64,000 bases of DNA, from the NCBI RefSeq assembly GCF_032062135.1, contig NC_092862.1:62415401-62479400 (forward strand), in the 5' to 3' direction. The stretch's first letter is position 1. Each line of letters opens with the position of its first letter. Below, piece after piece: positions 52,610 to 64,000 of this stretch. The notes under the pieces are model-generated. The model saw only the letters and a list, made by a program, of their open reading frames with translations. It was not told the origin of the DNA and did no database searches. The position numbers and the translations under genes are program-made. This DNA is from Pyxicephalus adspersus. Its lineage: Eukaryota > Chordata > Amphibia > Anura > Pyxicephalidae.

Positions 52610-52800
52610 TATTTACAATCAGTTGGACTGGTTCTGTAAAGTTGAAGACGTTTTATTACTTATCTAAGGTCGAATGGATAGGAAGAATTGGGGTTCCTCA
52701 TACACAGAATTGAGGAAGCTTAGAAGAATGTCGAAACGTCTTCAATAATCCAGTTCGATCTTAATAAATTCTACTAGCTGGACCATGACTTGGATACATA
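52610..52800. repeat. Interspersed repeat with perfect 12-bp inverted arms
   Basis: TTGAAGACGTTT (52642-52653) is perfectly complementary to AAACGTCTTCAA (52734-52745). The flanking 'ggactggttctg' and 'gaggaagct...cgaaacgtcttc' segments resemble an interspersed sequence I know from fish and frog genomes. The element class is not settled. Confidence 0.55.
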
Positions 52801-55286
52801 AAATACTTAAACGACAAGGCTAAAATAATGAAAATGTGATATATTACAAAACTGATCTTCAATCCAGAGACCTAATAGGAAAGAGCGCTAAGAGGAGGGT
52901 AGAACTTTGAGCATGATCACTAATGAATATTTGAACTATTTGAATTTCTACATAAGTTTGGTAGATCTTTTAGATTATCCATTGTGAAGGGTTGGCTGTG
53001 TGAATTAGTGTAAATTGTGACCCCTTGTACAATTTGAGTGACACATGAATGACTTCCACACTCAGCACCATGTGAGATTCAGAGCTATGTGCTCAAAGAG
53101 TTATGCACGTCCAGGGCTTAGCCAAGGCTCGTAAAATCAAACCAACACGTTGTATATCTTGACCGGGTGACATAGCACTGCACCTGCTTTTCGGTGATTT
53201 GGGAGAGATCAGTGGGTGGGTTTAATGTTCCCCGTATGGTGCAGCCAGGAAATAGGGCATTAACAATAAAATGTTGCAAAGGTGAAACAAATGTTGTAAA
53301 TATTCAGGGAACAACCTAGAAAGCAGCATGTTGTCTTGTACATCCATCAGACTAGGCTGCTGAATGAGTTTAGGTGAGTAGGTCCTACTCTGGTGTGGCA
53401 CAATGGTTGCACATCTTATTAACACATTGTGAAAAGCATCAAGGTAAATTCATCTGACATATCTCTCTGTGAATATATTAACAGCTTAAACCAGAGACAG
53501 GCTAAAAATACAGGTGACTGCTTGGGTTGTCATTAGCACATGCCAAGTTAACAGAGCAGGAATGGCAGCTTTAGATTGCTATTAGAGGGGCACTAAAAGC
53601 ACATACAAGTCTTGGATGAGTTGGTATTAACCATCTGTATGAAAATTGGAATACAGGTAACTGGATAAAAAGCAGTACACAGTCATCCAGACTCGGCAAG
53701 TATATTTTTTAGTACAGGTAGGATAGTTACCCATTCGTTCCCAGCTAACGCGTTAATAGGATCAGTTTACAAATCTTTACATATTTTCAGCCACTATTTG
53801 CAAATATTACATCTCATTGGGCTTATTTGAAATTGCCCCTGCATTAATTGAATAAAAAAAAACTTTTTAAACTTGGTGTGATTAAAAAACAAAACAAAAA
53901 TAAAACTGTAATATATATATATATATTTATAAAAAAGCCTTGATCTATAAAGCTAGTTATATCTATATAGCCTCAGATCCTATTGTGCATATATATCCTT
54001 ATACGTCTATTAAAGGAAATTTACTCATCAGTTTTGAATTTGAATAGCAGAAACCCTTATACATGAACATTTGAAGGTTTACTAAAGGTTTCTCCAAACT
54101 AGTTTAGCTTCAATCAGCTATTCAGGCTAGTTAATGCAGGCTTAATCCCAAACTTCAAACAGCTCACTTAATATACACAGATGAAGATAACTCATGATTA
54201 AGCCTTCTATATATCCATATAACCCTGTACATCCGTTCTGTTCAGACAATGCTAACATTTATCCCCTATAATACACCATTTTTTGTGTGTCAGATCTCAG
54301 ACTATGTGTCACATAACGAAACATCGATTATTGGACAAATAAAATGTACACTTTGTTTAAGGACAGCTGTGTTGATGTAGTGTCTGCTCTGCAATTTTAT
54401 CTTGGCAGCTTACATACTTATTCATCTATACATTAAGGTTGTGTATTAACATGTATAGACATCTTTCATGTAGGAAGCAGAAGAGTGGGGGAGTGACAGC
54501 ATCTTTCTAGTGCTCACATTTAATAAAACAAAGCAGGTAGATCCCAGGCACTTTTCAGAAAAGTGTGTTTGCATGAAAAGGTTTATTGTATAGGTGCTGT
54601 AAGAAAATATCAGCTGAGACACATGATTGGTATTCTGAGCCAGATAGCCAGTCCCAGCCTGGAAGCTTTCTTCTGTTTTTGTCAGTGGTGCTAGGGAAGG
54701 CTGCTTCTGCTATAGTTGATATTCCAGGTTCAGCCTCCTCTCTGCTCCCATTCTCTAAGCTCAGCCAGGGGGAGTGTCGCCCCAGGCCAAACATATGCTT
54801 CTTTCCATTGCACTAATCCACCTTCAACTCTGAGGAATAATTGCTCGAGTGTCCATAGATTCACAGCGCATTGTCCCTTGCTGGCTGCCATCAGCAAGGC
54901 ACACGCCATTTCAATCAAGTCTATTCAGGATACTGTCTCTTTTTATCAAACCCCAGACCTTGCAAATGATGTGAACATTTAACAAACTGCACCATGTTGT
55001 ACCAGCATCACTTGGCACAAGAAAGTCCCCTTCTACTATAACAGCACACACACAGAGGAAGGCTATGTTCTATCAAATATGTGGGTAGAGATCTACCAGC
55101 CAGGGTATGGCTGAAAATATGTTACAATAACTGATGTGTATCTATTGATATAATAATAAGATACAAGGAAAGTTATTTTATCAGGTGACATGACAAATGT
55201 AGCAAAGCTTTAACTTTGTACTAACTTTGGACTGCTGTAGGGCTCTGTTAACATAAAACAGGAATTCAATTGGGTACATATCTGAA
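52801..55286. other. Downstream intergenic DNA
   Basis: AT-rich DNA with a short (AT)n run at 53912-53930. The 54550-54980 segment is GC-richer and carries overlapping 60-88 codon frames on both strands without a recognised domain. It could be an old repeat or a regulatory block. No gene is supported. Confidence 0.5.
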
Positions 55287-55550
55287 TTTTCTTTTATATT
55301 TCTTGCTGTTATCTTATTATTTGTCTCATCTTCTCCTTCATTCCATTTTCCAACTGCCATCCTTTTGCCTTTTTTTAGTTCTTTTCCTTCTCTCCTTCTT
55401 TCCCTTTCTTACTTTTCTTCCCATTTTCTACTTTACTTGTCCTTTCTTACTTCTGTGATTAATTTCTTATTTATCACTATCTTCCTCTTCTTTCTTTTTT
55501 GCTTGCTTTCTCTCTCTCTCTTCTCTTCTCCTTCCTTCCTGCATACCTCC
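55287..55550 (+). repeat. Long polypyrimidine tract
   Basis: About 260 bp are dominated by C and T on the + strand (tctcttct, ccttccttcc, ttctcctt motifs). Overlapping frames of 62 and 75 codons are Phe/Ser/Leu artefacts. Such tracts can adopt non-B structures. Confidence 0.85.
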
Positions 55551-57444
55551 ATACAATCACATCACCATGTTCCATTTAATTCTGAGATTTAGAAAAGCTA
55601 ACATTTTCTATTGAGTTATCGTGCAGATCCATGTGAGAGTGTGCACATCATCCTGACATATTTATATTATTGTATGTGTGTCGGTGTGTGTTGGGTATAA
55701 TCCAGTTTTCTGCCCTTTACTCCAGTAGTTGCATGCAGCACTAGACACATTTAAGTGGAAGCCAGTAAATACATAAAATATGTCTTATGCAATCAGGAAA
55801 GAGAATGAGAAAATGCTCCTTTGGCAGTATCGTTCTTTCTTCTAACAATGATTTGCAGTGTGTACTGAAGAATGTTCATTTTATTCCAGAACAGCAAACT
55901 CTGATGAAATCCTGACATTCTATGCAAATAGGAAGCATCATCAGGTGGAAGAACATATGAGCAATGTATGGGAAATCGATGTACTCATAAGCTTCATTTA
56001 TGGGTCATGTTTTGAAATTGAATATGGATTTATTTTACAAACCTAATTATACCCAGAAGGGGGACACTAATTCTAACAAAATGTGTTTGTCTTTATTTTC
56101 TCAAAGGAGACGATAAGTTACAAACATTTTCCTTGAGATCAGATGTATTTATTTATCCAGACAAGAAATATCTGCGCAGTTTACAATGTGATCATGTGGC
56201 TTTAGCTGATGTTACCAAGTCAGCATTTTACATTAATAAACACAAAAAGGCAATGCAATGACAGTTAACAATTAAGGTATATTTATGACATGGAACTAGA
56301 TTTGTACAATTCAAAAGTATTTTAATATCTGATACATGTAAAGTGGACCTGTTGTTAACACCAACTAGTGAAGTTGTATTTCTTATATAAAATGCTTTGG
56401 ACATTTTCTAAAGTAGTCATATCCCTCTCAACATGTCCAAGGTTCAGCAGAAATGTCTATCCTTACTATCTCCAGGACCAAACTGGGTATTTATAATGAA
56501 CACAGCATCAGATGGAAAATTGATTCATTACCATCTTTAATACTTACCTATATTGTACAATGTGAAATAAGACAAATCTGCAGGAAATACAATCTTAGCC
56601 TTGAACCTTAGTCCTCATATATGTTGCCTGTGACCTGGTTTTATTCATAGAATGATGCTGCAAGCTACTGACACTTGATTATACAATTGTTAAAGATGTA
56701 GAGTTTGTTATCTGTAATGAGATCACATTGCCATGTGTGACATCATCAGTTTAACAGGAATCTCTATGCCTTATAACTATATCTGTCATCAGGTACTATA
56801 AGTGTATTTATTGTATTCATGTAGCAAGTGCTGTTAAATACATAAAAGCAAACACATTTTTAAACAATTGTGAATATCCAGGCAAAAACAACCAATCAAA
56901 ATATCTTTAATATAAAAACTGTTGACAACTGATTGATCTGTGTTACAGCAATCTAATAATCATTTTTTGATTAAAGGATCACTGTACAATTTTAAAAAAT
57001 ACACTATAAAAAAGTTTCGACTGGCTCTCTAGTTAACATTTATTTCTTTAGAATACCAAATAACATTTTGCACTTTGATTTCCAGACAATTGTTTCACTG
57101 TAGTCACCAGTGTAACACATGGAGGCAAAAAAATGTCAATATTTAGTTTATATATTTGGTATATAATTAGTAAGGGACTGTAGAAATAAATCTGTCACTA
57201 GTTACCTTCATTGTAAATATCTTCTGTTCATATGTATTTCTAAAACGTCAGCCACATTTATTTGTCAATAAAACCAATAATGTTACTTTAGTTACAAATA
57301 ATGTATACAACAATCTGTAACAAGAAACATATAAATCATATATACAATAACTGTCTATACCACTCACTGTCATTCATTTATTAGAAGTGAAACAGAATAA
57401 CATCAAATAATATGTTCTATTAAAATAACATGTTCCAATAACAT

Positions 57445-57484
<40 letters not shown>

Positions 57485-59750
57485 TTGTCTCTGTAAGAAA
57501 ACAAAACCCATGAAGTGCAGATTATGTTTGCACAGCAGATCTTTAAATAAACTACTTGATTTTTATCTGCCTATGTCACACCTCTGATTTAGGAATTGAC
57601 TTCATCCTTGTTATACTGTTCTAAATATAGTTTTGTGAACCATTTGTACCCACACTTGTATCATCCCAATAGACATAAATTAAAATTTCAAGAAAATGCA
57701 ATTTTTATCATGCAAATTAAAATAAATAACACCTAGCATGGTACATTTAACTAAAATAATTAATTTAGTTTCTTTAAATTGCAGCAGAACAATTTCTTTA
57801 CAATGAATATATACAAGATTTCTATTCAGCTACAAAGCTAGTTAATGCTGCATGGCATTGTGTCAACTCAGTTTACAATGATGAGTTTCCTGCACTGTTC
57901 TATTTCCTCTAGTGTTATCCAGACAAAACCTGGACCCATGTGAAGACAAAAAAAAGTCATTGCTCAATCCATGGATGTTATTCATAAATTCAGTGATTGT
58001 TCAATAAGCAGGACATTAGTTTGTGGGCTGGCAATCCTATGATGTGTAGGGGTCATAGCGCAGCTGTGGCTAGCTCAATTCTCTAATGAAGGCTGTTGAT
58101 AGACTCCTGCTTGCCATCAGAGTTTAGCTGTAGGCAAGCTATAGCCACAGGCAATGGCACTGCCACCCAATGATAAAGGACTTACCCAATATGTTAGAAA
58201 ACACAGCAGCTTGTAGATCAGAGCTAATCATTGTGCAGCCACAACATTGCAATCACCACCTCCTCCCCTTTAATCTGGAACGTTTAAAGTCAATCTCTGC
58301 TTTTAAATCCAATTTCTCACATTACTTTTGCTCTCCTGTAGAAAAAGAAATCAAAAAGTCCCAGACACACCAAGACAATAATACAAAATCTATAAAATAA
58401 GACAGAGGGGATACATTAATACATATAGACGTAAATAATAATGTGAGTTAACAATGGCGAATGATGAATTTCTAATGTCAGTGATGGGGTGCAAGAGCTG
58501 GGGGAATTTCATTAATATGTCCTTCTAAATCACATTATACTTTAAAGTGAATCTGTCACACATGAAGGGGGACCATGATGTAATGGAGCAAGCTTGGACA
58601 TTGCAGAAATTGCTTTCACTTTCTAAATTCTAAATTGCCCAGTAGAAAATAGTTTCCTTTTTAAAAAAGAGGTGGTGCCTACACATTTCTTGATACACTA
58701 TGTCTTCTTAAGGGGCATAATAGGCTGTTTTATGTAAATTAGAAATCCCTTTTACCTTTGATCATTTTTATTCTTTATTTTTTAAAGGAAAATGGGGAAC
58801 AGCCCCCAGACACATAAACCCCTCCATAATACCATGAAATACATTAAAACCTATAATTGTTCATAATTTTCTATTGACCTATCTAGCTAAAAGTAAGATA
58901 CGAAAAGGTAGGGGCAAGCATTGTTAGAATTTGCACATGCCATTATTTGGCATTGCCTAAATACTAAAAAAACGACTTAAAAGTGTGTGCAGGTGTCAGA
59001 AATCTAGTTCTGTATGACTTTTTTTTTTATTCTTGTCAGGTGTGATTAAAATGACGATGTAACCTTGCTTATTGAGAATAAAGGGGGTTTCCCTCTGCTA
59101 TGATATTATCTGCCAGCACCCCACCCCTCTTTCCTTTATTATCCCTGGCACTAAATTTCCCAGCATGGGCTGGTGTTGGACACTGGTGTGCCATCAAGCC
59201 ATGCTGGTCATGCCTTTAAGCCATAAACATGTCTCCCAATACAAACAATTGTGATAATCTCAGGTGTACATAGCATGTGTACAGGGATCCCCTGACCCAC
59301 CATGGCAGATCACTAAACTGCCAACCAGGCTGCTGTTTGCTTTCATGTTCCATGGGGGAGAACGCAGTGGGGTGCCCTTCTGCTCATCCTCCCTGCTCCA
59401 CAGAACTGAAGAGCACAGTGTGTACAGTGCTCATTTGTTCTTGAAAACAATCAATAAAGAGAAATTTGATGTGTGTACTTAGCTGTTAATCGCTTTGTCA
59501 TATACCAGTATTCATACTTAGCAATTGGCTGCTAGACCTAAGCACTATCACAAGGGAGGAAGTCACATGTACCCTTATGCTTGAAAGAACTGGTAATTGT
59601 CATCTGTGACAGTGGACAATGTGTCATAATGTATCACCAGTGGGGAAAATCTGGCAATGATAATATAAATTGTTGGGGCTCCCTTTATTAAAACACTGTT
59701 TTTTTGCTCTGAACAGGCAATACAGTTTGAATATAAAACAGAGTATACAA
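55551..59750. other. Downstream intergenic DNA
   Basis: AT-rich with an (AT)n array at 57451-57483. No coding segment, RNA gene or clear mobile element was recognised. Confidence 0.6.
57451..57483. repeat. (AT)n microsatellite
   Basis: An AT run of about 33 bp. Confidence 0.95.
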
Positions 59751-59799
59751 ATGTCAGTGGCCTGGGGAATGTCCTATATGGCACAGCATACAAACTGCT

Positions 59800-60015
59800 G
59801 CAGTCTAAGGTGCATAGTGCATATATATACTGTGACATGGTGAATGTCCAATGTGCAGTGATCCAAAGTATCCAAATGTACAACATAGTGTGCAAAGAAA
59901 AATGTAACACATCATACACAGTGCAGTAGGTTTAGCAAATGTAACATACAACACAGCATACATAATGCAATGATTCACAGTATGTAATGTATACAATGGC
60001 ATATAATGTGAATCA
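59800..60015. repeat. Diverged short-period tandem repeat (about 31-44 bp)
   Basis: Units start with TGCARTG-like blocks at 59854, 59891, 59922 and 59966 and continue with 'tccaaagta...aatgtacaacat' variants. Spacing of 37, 31 and 44 bp shows indels. Open frames of 65 and 114 codons on the - strand follow from the low stop density of the repeat and encode a Cys/Tyr/Leu-rich repeated peptide. Confidence 0.5.
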
Positions 60016-62450
60016 TTCCCCTAAACAGCCCACTTACAATGGTAGTCAGCTTAAATGCTTGGTAACTTTCATGATCAGTAAAATGACTTTTGTTGTAGGC
60101 TATCGCAGAATCCTCTGGTTAATTGTTGATCAGTGTAAATATGTCTGGTATACTAGTGAATAATTAAATATGAAATACTTGGATTAATAGAGCAAATGCC
60201 ATTTTTTAAATGCCCCCCTTATATTGGTGGTATCATTGGTGTCAGTGTTTTATCACCTAATTGTTCTTCCTGCGTTGGTGGTTTTACATGGTGACAGCCA
60301 TATTGCATATGCAATATTTATAGGCCAGTACAACATTTGCCTGGACAAACAGATCTGCCAGATGTTGGTGACTGAATTGTAATGAGAGGCTTACATGTAT
60401 CACATCCTGACATTAAATTTTTGGTGATGGTGTTGGGGAAGCGGTATAAAGGCTCCAAATGATGATATGACACTAGTTTTACATATGCATCATAATAACA
60501 GAAAAGTGGACAAATATGCAAACCAGTTGCTATACTAATGCAACTCCCTTAGGTATACTCTCTGTTGCAAATAGGATATTTAAGGAGGAAACATCTTCCA
60601 AAAAATGATCATTCTGGAATGTCCATCCTGGTTGGCTAATTCTTCCTCTGATCAGGCTTAGTCATCTAAGAAGCAATGCACATATATATATATATATGCA
60701 CATGTATCCAATCATAAAGTGATTGTTTAGTCTTTTTAATTATTTTTTGTTTATGTAAGGAAGATGAACTAATGTATATACCCTAATCAACATGTGTACC
60801 TTTTTTTCTCTAAAAATGTTCCTGTGTATTTCTTTATTATTATACTATGATATTTATTATTATAATTCCATATACATGAATGCAACTGTATTTTCTCATT
60901 ACATTACAGGCTCTGTTTCCTGCTGTTTGCTGCTGCACTAAAGTTGTAATTTAGTGCTTTTTCCTACAATGCAAGTCTATGAGCTGACCATCTCAAACAA
61001 TGATCTTTCTATGTGGCTGGGAGATATATGTGACTGAATCAAATACTGTGTATAAGGGGCAGATGGTCATAGATAGAAAAAAAATTGGATAGGAGAAAAG
61101 CATGTGAGTATGTGATGAATGTTAATATTTAATGATTTGCATTCTCAAAAGAAATATATTCTACGGTATATAAACAGTTTTGGACATAATAGTGGATAGA
61201 TAGAAAACTACATATATATCAGATAAAGTGGTCACACAACAAAGAATGTGGAATCCCTACAAATAGTTTGGATCACACATTCTTCTAGCAGGAGCTCTTT
61301 ATTAATGTGTGGTTTATATATTATTATATAAAATCAAAACTGTCATATTGATGTCCTACTACCAACAATTTCGACACACCCCTGCCTATTACCTGACCTG
61401 CCTATGCTCGTTCTTATTACTGGATTCCCACATTGCAAGGCTCTTCCTTGGTAAAAGTATGGGCCCTCCAATGTCTGCTGGATCTGGAAAAACAAAGAAA
61501 AGAAATAAAGAGAAAAATAAAAACTATAAGGCCAAAAGAACAGTGTACAGATAAAAACATTTAGGTAAAATGAATAAAAAACACTAAATAAATAAGACAA
61601 ATACACTCGCATACTAACCACCCATGCCACATTTCTTCCCATCTAATTTCTAATCTGGAGCAATTTTAAATATATCTGGAAAATATTAATAAGGATATGT
61701 TTTTCTGTTCCAGAAAGTACTCTTTCTAGTTCCATGGTGCTGCTGTCCCAACATAGGTGCACTTTTTATCCTTTAAAGGCTTGGGAATTCCAATTACTTG
61801 TGTTTTGGTGTTTGCTTTTAAAAGTAGTTTAATTACCATAACCCTAAAGAGGCTACAAAGTAAGACTGAAATTATCACAGGAGAGTTCAGAAATGTAAAG
61901 ATAAATCAGGGCTGTTGGAAATGTTAAAGCTGGCCTAATCTATAGAATAAAAGGTGTGGGTAAAAAGTTGACAATGTCCATAAAGGTAACAAAGACCAAG
62001 AAGAGGTCTCCGTTTTCTCTCATATAAGTAACACAACATTATTTGTGTCACTGTGTTTTATGTAGTCCTAGAGAACTGTTATATAGAAAGAACTGAGGAT
62101 GTCTTAGCAGCCGCATGATGGTCTGGTTGGAAAAGTGGAGTAAGGAAAAGTGCCATATGATGACAGGTATTTTTAGCTCTTATAAAACCAGTAGCTGCAC
62201 ATCAATTGATATCTGAAATTCTTTGACCTCATGCAACAACATACCTGTATGTTAAAAACAGGTAGTAAGAAAGGTGGCATCCCCCAGCGTCTGTCTAGTA
62301 CAGTCTTTCAGGACAGCCAGCTCAGAGTCTAGCCACAAATAAGAGGTTAGTAGAATACAATGGAACTAAGAAGAATACATTTGGAGATGATCGGTGTAAA
62401 CTTCTGCCTCGAATGGGCTCACAGGTGCCACTGGAATAAGCTAAAGTTTT
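60016..62450. other. Downstream intergenic DNA
   Basis: AT-rich, with a short (AT)n run near 60679-60698. Two opposite-strand frames at 61309-61642 have no recognised similarity. Nothing functional identified. Confidence 0.55.
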
Positions 62451-62455
62451 ATAAA

Positions 62456-62664
62456 GTCTGATTTATTAAATTGTTCCAAGGCTGGAGAATATAAAATATC
62501 ATGGGGAACCTATGTGATCCAACAAACCCAGGGTAGATCTTGTCCAGGACTGAAAACATTTACAAAATAATAAACTACTTTGGTATTAGCTTTGCTAAAT
62601 CGCCCAGGTTCTCCCATAATAGTTTATCTTCTCCGGTCTTGGAGAGCTTAAATAAATCAGGCCC
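62456..62664. repeat. Foldback repeat copy 4
   Basis: It begins GTCTGATTTATTAAATTGTT and ends GAGCTTAAATAAATCAGGCC. The inner blocks GGGGAACCTATGTGATCCAA and CGCCCAGGTTCTCCCATAAT are also inverted relatives. It belongs to the same family as 10093, 14544 and 17391. Confidence 0.7.
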
Positions 62665-63869
62665 AGTGTTTGAAGTCATATCAGTAACATGAGTTCTTCC
62701 CAATGGCTGCAGGACTTCTTTAGGTCTTAACACAAAATTCTGTTCTCCTCTTTGTCTTTATTACCAGTTCATAAAATTCCTGGTGCTTTCTTAACTCTGT
62801 GGAGGGGATCTGTATTTACAATTATTTTAAAGAAAAGGCTAATTGTACTATAAAGAGTTATATGGAATTTAAAAACCAAATTTAAAGACTAAAACATGAC
62901 TTATCACAGTGGTTCATGAACATTTGACCAAGAAGAGCAGTATCTTAATGATGTTAGTGGTTCTGAAGAAGTTTTCCTAATTTTCATAATATCGTTCAGT
63001 CTACAGATAACTGCTTGAAATTGATTACTCTTGTGAATGTATTTTAATTCTCCATTTCATTCAAAAATAGATCACTTCAACTTTATGGTTCAATTACTTT
63101 TACTGTTAATATAGGTCTAAATTGCAAATTGGTCATAGCAAACATTTTTCAAACATTTTTTTTGTACTTAATTACTTTAAAATTTCCTAAGTACATGTAA
63201 TTTGCTGGTTTTTAATAAAGCAATGTAAGGAATCAGCCTGGCAACATACAATACAGATGCATTTCTTTCGAGTGTATAATGCTAAATTAGTAATGTCTGT
63301 GTTTTACTTTCTAGTAACACCAAAGAACATAAACATTAGATTGAATAGATTGGGAATTGCAGGGGCAATTGTAATGTATCTGAAAACAAACACAACCTGT
63401 TTTGGTCAGGAAGTACCTATAAGAGGACTATACTAAGATCTTAAATGTTTCGAAATGCCATTATCTCTAAAAAAGGATGCCAGAGGCTTGTGTTCTTTTT
63501 GGCCTGATTTAATTGAAGATCTGTAATACAAAAGTATAATGCATTCCCAGATGAACTGCTGGAGCATTTCATGCTCCTCAAAGAGGGAATAAAAAGCTAA
63601 TCCGAAAATTGCCACCTTAATGCACTCCAAAGGGATGCAACACAATCCCTTGACAACTGTGGAAGCTAAACCTGAAAAAGTGTTAGGGGTGTTCCCAAGA
63701 ATGACCTATGTCAAATGTAAGAGTAGCAAGTAACAGAATGCACAAGGTCTACATACCTATGGTGCTGAAAGATTACTTAAATTTGACAGCTTACAATTAT
63801 TGATGAATGCTGAAGTATCAACAGAAATAATCCAAGGCTATCATATGGCTATCATATTTAAATTCATAG

Positions 63870-63870
<1 letters not shown>
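62665..63870. other. Downstream intergenic DNA
   Basis: AT-rich, with a GGCCTGATTTAATTGAAGAT fragment at 63501 that may be the end of another foldback copy. No gene is supported. Confidence 0.5.

Positions 63871-63942
<72 letters not shown>
63871..63942. repeat. Long (AT)n microsatellite
   Basis: A perfect AT run of about 71 bp, the longest in the window. Confidence 0.97.
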
Positions 63943-63945
<3 letters not shown>

Positions 63946-64000
63946 CCATGCTTTACCTATATGTAGGCTATATTTTAAAAACTCGAAAAGCTCCTTTAAT

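Noticed and set aside
52700..52745. Hammerhead-ribozyme-like core (tgaggaag ... cgaaac)
   Set aside because: The CUGAUGA box is not matched and the segment between the boxes cannot form stem II, so no active fold is supported.
54555..54982. GC-richer cluster of overlapping frames on both strands
   Set aside because: No family similarity, no splice-consistent structure, and overlapping frames on both strands indicate low stop density and not coding sequence.
55270..55592. Two overlapping + strand frames
   Set aside because: They are Phe/Ser/Leu artefacts of the polypyrimidine tract.
59575..60002. Overlapping 114- and 65-codon - strand frames
   Set aside because: The frames follow a diverged tandem repeat; no domain, signal or conservation is visible.

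Overview
The window is vertebrate nuclear DNA, most likely from a frog. It is AT-rich and intron-rich, with many (AT)n arrays. It also carries interspersed sequences that I associate with anuran genomes: the 'aggatttatatagcgcc' repeat, the 'gttgaacttgatgg...caacct' repeat, and the 'gggcctgatttattaaagct' foldback. The frog assignment rests on those repeats and on protein similarity from memory, not on a search.

One protein-coding gene is present, complete, on the + strand: TFAP2A (transcription factor AP-2 alpha). Three alternative first coding exons lie at 29302-29334 (MSILVKMGDWQ), 31705-31749 (MLWKLTDNIKYEDCE) and 34170-34196 (MLVHSFSAM). Each ends in phase 0 and can splice to the shared exon 2 (34988-35422). 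Exons 3-7 follow at 37747-37798, 40055-40286, 42722-42840, 46183-46324 and 47708-47996. With the MLWK exon the coding sequence is 1314 nt, or 437 residues. That is the length I know for the human protein, and landmark residues (Lys10, PPPY, Ser239, Leu249, Arg254/255, Gly262) fall at the human numbers.

Layout: 1-29 kb is upstream intergenic DNA with repeats, including a 211-bp hAT-type MITE with perfect 8-bp target duplications, and one or two candidate conserved regulatory blocks. 29-34.2 kb is the promoter and alternative-first-exon region. 35-48 kb holds the gene body; intron 5 carries a GC-richer island with a palindromic STAT site that I propose is the known frontonasal enhancer of this gene. 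48-48.8 kb is the 3' UTR with poly(A) signals. 48.8-64 kb is downstream intergenic DNA with candidate regulatory blocks, repeats and a long polypyrimidine tract. No second protein gene, RNA gene or CRISPR array is supported. Nearly all other open frames are short and fall in simple sequence, repeats or non-coding DNA.

The items most worth following up are the candidate fourth first exon (33305-33460), the intron-5 STAT element with a diverged tandem repeat beside it, the isoform-specific SUMO site, and several non-coding blocks dense in homeodomain, SOX or TCF-type sites. No wholly new biological system is evident.
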